Shown here piece after piece: positions 32,024 to 35,862 of a DNA stretch of 35,862 nucleotides. The stretch comes from Methanomassiliicoccaceae archaeon. Its GTDB lineage: Archaea; Thermoplasmatota; Thermoplasmata; Methanomassiliicoccales; Methanomethylophilaceae. Position numbers and translations under genes: made by a program. Positions within the stretch are counted from its first letter, which is position 1; every line of letters starts with the position of its first letter. The notes beneath the pieces are model-generated. The model saw nothing but the letters and a program-made list of their open reading frames with translations, was not told the DNA's origin and did no database searches. The stretch spans positions 1 through 35,862 of the forward strand of contig WQXR01000001.1 in NCBI GenBank assembly GCA_009784745.1, written 5' to 3'.

Positions 32024-32833
32024 TCATCTGACATTCAAAGAAAAATGAATTGCCTTCACAGAGTGAGTAAGCGAACCCATTGATATGATGTCGGCGAACT
32101 TTGCGTATCCGGCAGCATTCTCGGCGGTTATATTTCCGGACACTTCGATCATCGCTTTGCCTGCTTTTCTGACGGCGGCGGCGATACGTTCCGCTTCCGC
32201 CGGACAGGCGTTGTCGATCATGACGATGTCCGCAACGTTCGCAGCCATGACCGCATCATCGATATTCTCAATCTCTATCTCTATTCTTTTATCGATCTGG
32301 GTATGTTTGATGATGTTCACGATGTTCATCATACCGCCGGCCGCTTTTATGTGATTATCCTTTACCAATATCATATCATAAAGGCCGTACCTGTGCGGCA
32401 TACCACCACCCAATATTATAGCTTTCTTCTCGTACGCTCTGAACCCGGGCGTTGTTTTTCTGGTGCCGGCTATCTTGATGTTATTGTTAACGGACATGCA
32501 TTCGGTAACGATATCATTCACTGCCGTCGCAATTCCGCTCATTCTCATCATCATGTTCAGCGCCGTACGTTCGGCGGTCATTATCCTCTTTAGCGGGCCG
32601 GTGACGGTCATCACCGCAGTACCTTTCTTCACACGGGCACCGTCCTTTACACGCTTTTCGCATTTTGCGTTAAGCATCTTAAAGATCTTTCCCGCTTCCT
32701 CTAGTCCCGCGATCACGGCGTCATTCTCGCAGACGATATCAGCTGAACCGTCAACATCGGGAACGAACATCTCCGTTGTTATGTCGCCGGTACCGATATC
32801 CTCGTTCAGAAATTTTCTGAGATCATCAGACAT
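32024..32833 (-). CDS. nadC: Nicotinate-nucleotide pyrophosphorylase (quinolinate phosphoribosyltransferase)
   Basis: Converts quinolinate and PRPP to nicotinate mononucleotide in NAD synthesis. The 269-residue length is typical. Motifs are LNEDIGTGDITTE at the N-terminus, AERTALNMMMRMSGIAT, AGTRKTTPGFR (PRPP/quinolinate binding), KKAIILGGGMPHRYGLYDMILVKDNH and the C-terminal DIISMGSLTHS. It overlaps the end of the beta-CASP gene by eight bases, with a GGAGAGGAG ribosome site inside that gene, so the two are probably translated from one mRNA. Confidence 0.97.
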   Translation of the reverse strand: MSDDLRKFLNEDIGTGDITTEMFVPDVDGSADIVCENDAVIAGLEEAGKIFKMLNAKCEKRVKDGARVKKGTAVMTVTGPLKRIMTAERTALNMMMRMSGIATAVNDIVTECMSVNNNIKIAGTRKTTPGFRAYEKKAIILGGGMPHRYGLYDMILVKDNHIKAAGGMMNIVNIIKHTQIDKRIEIEIENIDDAVMAANVADIVMIDNACPAEAERIAAAVRKAGKAMIEVSGNITAENAAGYAKFADIISMGSLTHSVKAIHFSLNVR

Positions 32834-34064
32834 CTAACCTGAACTCCTCTCCGAGTTTCGGAAGAATGACGTTGTAATCATCTTTCAGATCATTCAGGAA
32901 CAGTTCACGGGTATCAGAGTGCATCAGAACAACGTTCTTCGGATCACATTTCCGTACGAATTCAACGATCTGGTCATGGTCGGCGTGCGCTGAGAAATCG
33001 TATTTGTGAACTTCGCATTCCACCTTCATTATCTCGCCGTCCATCATGACGCATCCGTTATCCATCAGCATACGGCCGTTGGTATCTTCTGCTTGATAAC
33101 CAACCAAGAGGATGGCGTTCTTCGGGTTCTTCCCCATTTCGCGCAGATATCCCAGTACGGGGCCGCCGTCGAGCATCCCGCCGGTCGTTACGATGATCTC
33201 TCCTTTACTCGATTGTGACCTCATGTTCGGATTCCTTACTTCTTGGAACACTCTCTTTGCGCTCTTGAGTTTTTTGTGATCCAGAAGATATTCCGGGTAA
33301 TTCATGTAAAGGCGTGTTATACTCCTGCCCATCCCGTCCACCCACATGTCATAGCCGCTGTTCCTGAGCAAAAGCATTATCTCCTGCGTTCGTCCCGTTG
33401 CAAAGCAAGGTATCAGGACGCGTCCTCCTCTGTCGGTAACTTCTGCTATTTTGTTAAGGAACATCGCTTCCGATTCCTTTCTCGGTATGTGGATACGTCC
33501 GCCGTACGTTCCTTCGATGAACAGATTTTCACAATCGACCGAACGTGCCGGTCCGACAAGCCTTGTGCTTATTGTATGAATATCACCGGAATATACTGTG
33601 GACGTGTCACCGACGATCTCGAACATCGCCGCACCCGGCACATGGCCGGCAGAATGCATCGTAATATCAAAATCATCAAGATCCGCGGTGTCACCGAACG
33701 TCAGCGGAATGACGTTCCTCATCGTTCTGTCTATATCTCCTTTCGTATAAGGGAGAGGATAATTCTCCGATTTTGCAATTTTTAGGCTGTCGTTCATCAT
33801 TATCTCGCTTACTTCCGCGGTGAGCGGAGTTGTGAAAAGTTCACAATTATCGCGGCCGCAGACACTCGGCACCATTCCGCAGTGGTCCAGATGGCAATGC
33901 GTTAAGAAAACGCGATCTATCCGGCCGCTCTCAAGCGGATATTCCGGCGGTTTCGTGGGACTCATGCCGTATTCGAATAATGACGTTATTCCGTTATACT
34001 GCATCGTCATTCCCATGCGGCCTATGGCATCCGCTCCGCCCAAGAATCTGAATTTCATTTCCAT
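32826..34064 (-). CDS. Beta-CASP metallo-beta-lactamase protein (archaeal CPSF-like, no KH domain)
   Basis: A 412-residue metal-dependent nuclease of the CPSF/Ysh1 type (COG1236 group). It has the zinc motif HCHLDH (56-61), the SAGHVPGAAMFEI and YSGDIHTI segments, the EGTYGG linker, the beta-CASP region, and C-terminal SAHADHD. No N-terminal KH domains are present, unlike archaeal CPSF1, so it fits the shorter aCPSF2-like group of RNA-processing or RNA-decay enzymes. GGGAGAGAT precedes the ATG. Its promoter has a TATA box at 34179-34187, implying a leader of about 93 bases that contains a hairpin. NadC is encoded directly downstream. Confidence 0.92.
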   Translation of the reverse strand: MEMKFRFLGGADAIGRMGMTMQYNGITSLFEYGMSPTKPPEYPLESGRIDRVFLTHCHLDHCGMVPSVCGRDNCELFTTPLTAEVSEIMMNDSLKIAKSENYPLPYTKGDIDRTMRNVIPLTFGDTADLDDFDITMHSAGHVPGAAMFEIVGDTSTVYSGDIHTISTRLVGPARSVDCENLFIEGTYGGRIHIPRKESEAMFLNKIAEVTDRGGRVLIPCFATGRTQEIMLLLRNSGYDMWVDGMGRSITRLYMNYPEYLLDHKKLKSAKRVFQEVRNPNMRSQSSKGEIIVTTGGMLDGGPVLGYLREMGKNPKNAILLVGYQAEDTNGRMLMDNGCVMMDGEIMKVECEVHKYDFSAHADHDQIVEFVRKCDPKNVVLMHSDTRELFLNDLKDDYNVILPKLGEEFRLDV

Positions 34065-34112
34065 TGGTATCTCTCCCGTTTGTATGTTCGCCTTTTGTAA
34101 AGGACTTTGTGA

Positions 34113-34134
34113 AAAGAGGTCGGACGACCTCTTT
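34113..34134 (-). promoter_or_regulatory. Hairpin in the leader of the beta-CASP mRNA
   Basis: Perfect nine-base-pair stem (AAAGAGGTC with GACCTCTTT) and a four-base loop, in the transcribed leader about 49 bases before the ATG. It might be a cleavage or regulatory structure; a terminator for the upstream region is less likely because a TATA box lies further upstream on the same strand. Confidence 0.5.
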
Positions 34135-34178
34135 GGACCTGCATTCTATAGGAAGCGCACGCATCAGCGGGCGCATAC

Positions 34179-34187
34179 ATTTAAAGG
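34179..34187 (-). promoter_or_regulatory. TATA box of the beta-CASP gene
   Basis: CCTTTAAAT on the minus strand, predicting transcription start near 34157. Confidence 0.5.
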
Positions 34188-34219
34188 CCGATTGTCAACA
34201 GTGGTATTTAACTCTGTTT

Positions 34220-34300
34220 GAAAAGAAGACGGAATGTTTTGACAAGTAGTTATTCTTACTGTAAGGATAACCTCTTTTCAAAACGGAAAAGAAGACGGAA
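34220..34300. repeat. 15-bp direct repeats flanking a 23-bp palindrome
   Basis: GAAAAGAAGACGGAA occurs at 34220-34234 and again at 34286-34300, 66 bases apart. Between them 34249-34271 forms an 11-base-pair inverted repeat with a one-base centre (GTTATTCTTAC and GTAAGGATAAC, one mismatch that could pair as G-T in RNA). The array sits 20 bases beyond the stop of the ATPase gene, so a terminator or a protein-binding site is possible. Confidence 0.6.
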
Positions 34301-34320
34301 AGATATACGTTCCGGCGTTA

Positions 34321-35628
34321 TCAAACGTCATTGATCGATAATCCTGTGAAACTTATATCGTAACACTTCAGCTCGTGTCTGAGCATCTCCGCTTTGTTCT
34401 TCAGAGAACCGATGTCTAATTTTTTCGGATTGCGTTTAACGTCTATGAGCTCAACTCTCTTTTCAACGTCATTGAGAACGACAATATCTATTTCCACATC
34501 ACCTTTTCTGTTCCAGTAGGTGCCAACTTCCGTGTATGTTCCTTCTTCGATGATCCTTTGTCTGAAATAATTTTCCAGCACCTTTCCGAGGTATTCATCA
34601 AGACCGTTCCTTATGACCTTGTTAAGGAGATCCATCCTTCCGGACTCGATGTGATCGATATAAGGCAGAATGAACCTGAAATAGAAACTAAGGTACATAT
34701 CGGCAACATACCATCTGGCGTTGCGGCTCCCGGGTTCCGAGAACACAGGATTTATCTGTTTTATGAACGAATACTCGCTCTCAAGTCTTTGGAGGTACGC
34801 ACCCGTGTCCATGCCCAAGATGTTATCGATCTCCGGTCTGCGGTTCTTGCCTCCGGCGATCAGTTGCATTATTGAAAAATGTGTCTTATGGTCTTTCCCG
34901 AACTCAGATACCGTCATATCCTTTCCGTCTCTGACGAATACGGAATCAATTGATGTCACTCCGTCGATCATCTTCTCCGCGGTATCCTTTCCGGAATCCA
35001 TGAGTATCTCCAGATAACCCGGGACACCGCCGGTGAGCATGTACAGCGTGAGGATGTCGTTCTGAGTATAATTTTGATCGTGCTCTTTCAGGATGGTCTT
35101 CATAACGGCGATCGAAAAAGGGCGGAGAACGATCTTTGACGTTGCCCTTCCGAACAGCGGCTCATTTGAATCTTCGAACAGTTTGATCATCATAGAATGT
35201 ACCGAACCGCTGACGATGAGGTTCACTCTGGAGGAGTTCTTGTAAAGATCCCATATCTCCTGTATCTCGCCGTATACGACATCATTCACGTACTTGAGAT
35301 TCTGGAACTCATCTATCATGATGGTAAGGGGTTCCTCTCGGGAAGATATCATCAATGCCTTGAGGATGTCCCTGAACTTCGTTGCGCTGCCCGGTATCTC
35401 GATACCTGCTTCCGCTGCTGTTCTCTGCAGTTTCTCGCAGAGCAACGGTTCCGCAACCTTGGACACGAATAGATATACGGAACGGCTCCCTTCCGCAGAT
35501 CTGAGCATAAGCGTTGTCTTTCCTATCCGGCGCCTTCCTATCAGCACGGTGAACGTGCTTGAACGTTCAGATTGTTCTTTTATGCGTTTCAGTGACTCAA
35601 GTTCCCTCTCTCTGCCGTAGAATCTCAT
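34321..35628 (-). CDS. Archaeal-type ATPase with DUF234 nuclease-like domain
   Basis: A 435-residue AAA-type ATPase of the Arch_ATPase/DUF234 family. Walker A is GRRRIGKT, Walker B is TIMIDEFQN, and an arginine-rich sensor region follows. The C-terminal part (about 310-420) has the DUF234 pattern, including Y..GTYWNRKGDVEIDIV and VELIDVKRN, an (E/D)...ExK arrangement typical of PD-(D/E)XK nucleases. Family members are common and variable in archaea, often associated with mobile or defence genes; the function is not established. The ATG has no clear ribosome site, and iterated repeats lie where its core promoter should be. The ATPase is single, with no obvious partner. Confidence 0.92.
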   Translation of the reverse strand: MRFYGRERELESLKRIKEQSERSSTFTVLIGRRRIGKTTLMLRSAEGSRSVYLFVSKVAEPLLCEKLQRTAAEAGIEIPGSATKFRDILKALMISSREEPLTIMIDEFQNLKYVNDVVYGEIQEIWDLYKNSSRVNLIVSGSVHSMMIKLFEDSNEPLFGRATSKIVLRPFSIAVMKTILKEHDQNYTQNDILTLYMLTGGVPGYLEILMDSGKDTAEKMIDGVTSIDSVFVRDGKDMTVSEFGKDHKTHFSIMQLIAGGKNRRPEIDNILGMDTGAYLQRLESEYSFIKQINPVFSEPGSRNARWYVADMYLSFYFRFILPYIDHIESGRMDLLNKVIRNGLDEYLGKVLENYFRQRIIEEGTYTEVGTYWNRKGDVEIDIVVLNDVEKRVELIDVKRNPKKLDIGSLKNKAEMLRHELKCYDISFTGLSINDV

Positions 35629-35640
35629 GCTATCGAAACA

Positions 35641-35687
35641 AGGTAATACAAATTACGGTAATATAGATTACGGTATTTCAGAATACC
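35641..35687 (-). promoter_or_regulatory. Iterated 15-bp repeats over the ATPase promoter
   Basis: ATTACGGTA occurs at 35652-35660 and 35667-35675, a 15-base period; a partial copy GGTAAT lies at 35642-35647, and an inverted AATACC at 35682-35687. The unit ATTACGGTAAT (35652-35662) is itself a perfect palindrome around one base. The array covers positions 14-59 upstream of the ATG, where a leaderless promoter's TATA box would lie, so it looks like an operator, perhaps for autoregulation. Confidence 0.55.
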
Positions 35688-35691
35688 TTAA

Positions 35692-35862
35692 TTGTGGGAA
35701 CGAGGTCTGCCAAAGTAATTCGGGAGACCGTTCCGCATACTCACATTCTCAGCTCCGTTCTTTAAATACTCCGGTTGCACGCGCATGCAAAACGGCGCGA
35801 TCTCAAAGAAAGCGTTATATATGCGCTATTCTGATGCAAATCGGTCAGCCGTTTGTCTGACA
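35692..35862 (+). other. Intergenic end of window with possible promoter(s) and open frame
   Basis: No gene is supported here. TTTAAATAC (35761-35769) and GTTATATATGC (35813-35823) look like plus-strand TATA boxes. An open frame begins at an ATG at 35785 and reaches the window end (26 codons, MQNGAISKKALYMRYSDANR...), but it is too short to judge and the spacing to the first TATA box is short. Confidence 0.2.

Noticed and set aside
35785..35862. Start of a plus-strand gene at the right edge
   Set aside because: Only 26 codons are visible, the TATA spacing is short, and there is no recognisable sequence; recorded only as intergenic.
1..35862. CRISPR array, insertion sequence or prophage
   Set aside because: No regularly spaced repeats longer than about 15 bases, and no transposase, integrase or phage structural gene, were recognised.

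Overview
The window looks like a chromosomal segment of a methanogenic archaeon of the Thermoplasmatota, most likely Methanomassiliicoccales. The archaeal markers are a replication protein A operon, PurP, CDP-archaeol synthase, a group II chaperonin, an archaeal XPD helicase, a CPSF-type beta-CASP protein and an HdrC/HdrB pair. Promoters are archaeal TATA boxes. Several genes have a TATA box about 20-30 bases before the start codon and no ribosome binding site, which implies leaderless mRNAs; others carry clear GGAGG-type sites. The order-level placement is inference from gene content and was not tested by any search. No integrase, transposase or CRISPR array was seen.

Layout. From 1 to 10.1 kb all genes are on the minus strand: an RPA-associated protein (cut by the window edge) and RPA, a small Thermoplasmata-type protein, a serine-biosynthesis pair (a class V aminotransferase translationally coupled to SerA), a class I aminotransferase, PurP and a large RND/MMPL exporter. 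From 10.2 to 26.6 kb all genes are on the plus strand: XPD-like helicase, CarS, PyrE, diaminopimelate dehydrogenase and a uracil-DNA glycosylase fused to a HAD phosphatase; then smc-scpA-scpB; then thermosome, grpE-dnaK-dnaJ and a small membrane protein. From 26.7 to 35.6 kb the genes are mixed: two related small membrane proteins, an unrecognised protein with an internal duplication, tRNA-Ser(CGA), PurH, a four-cysteine miniprotein, HdrC-HdrB, NadC, a beta-CASP protein and a DUF234-type ATPase.

Functional themes. Genome maintenance is heavily represented (RPA, XPD, UDG, SMC-ScpA-ScpB), as are protein folding (thermosome plus a bacterial-type DnaK system) and purine, pyrimidine, serine, lysine and NAD synthesis.

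Most notable observations. A 35-bp element, identical at 34 positions, sits immediately upstream of the TATA boxes of both the rpa operon and the XPD-like helicase gene, in the same orientation and at the same spacing, which suggests a small DNA-repair or replication regulon. The UDG-HAD fusion is an unusual single-chain architecture. The repeat-containing protein at 27.7-28.7 kb has no function I recognise. The DUF234 ATPase has iterated 15-bp repeats over its likely core promoter, and a palindrome flanked by 15-bp direct repeats lies just beyond its 3' end.
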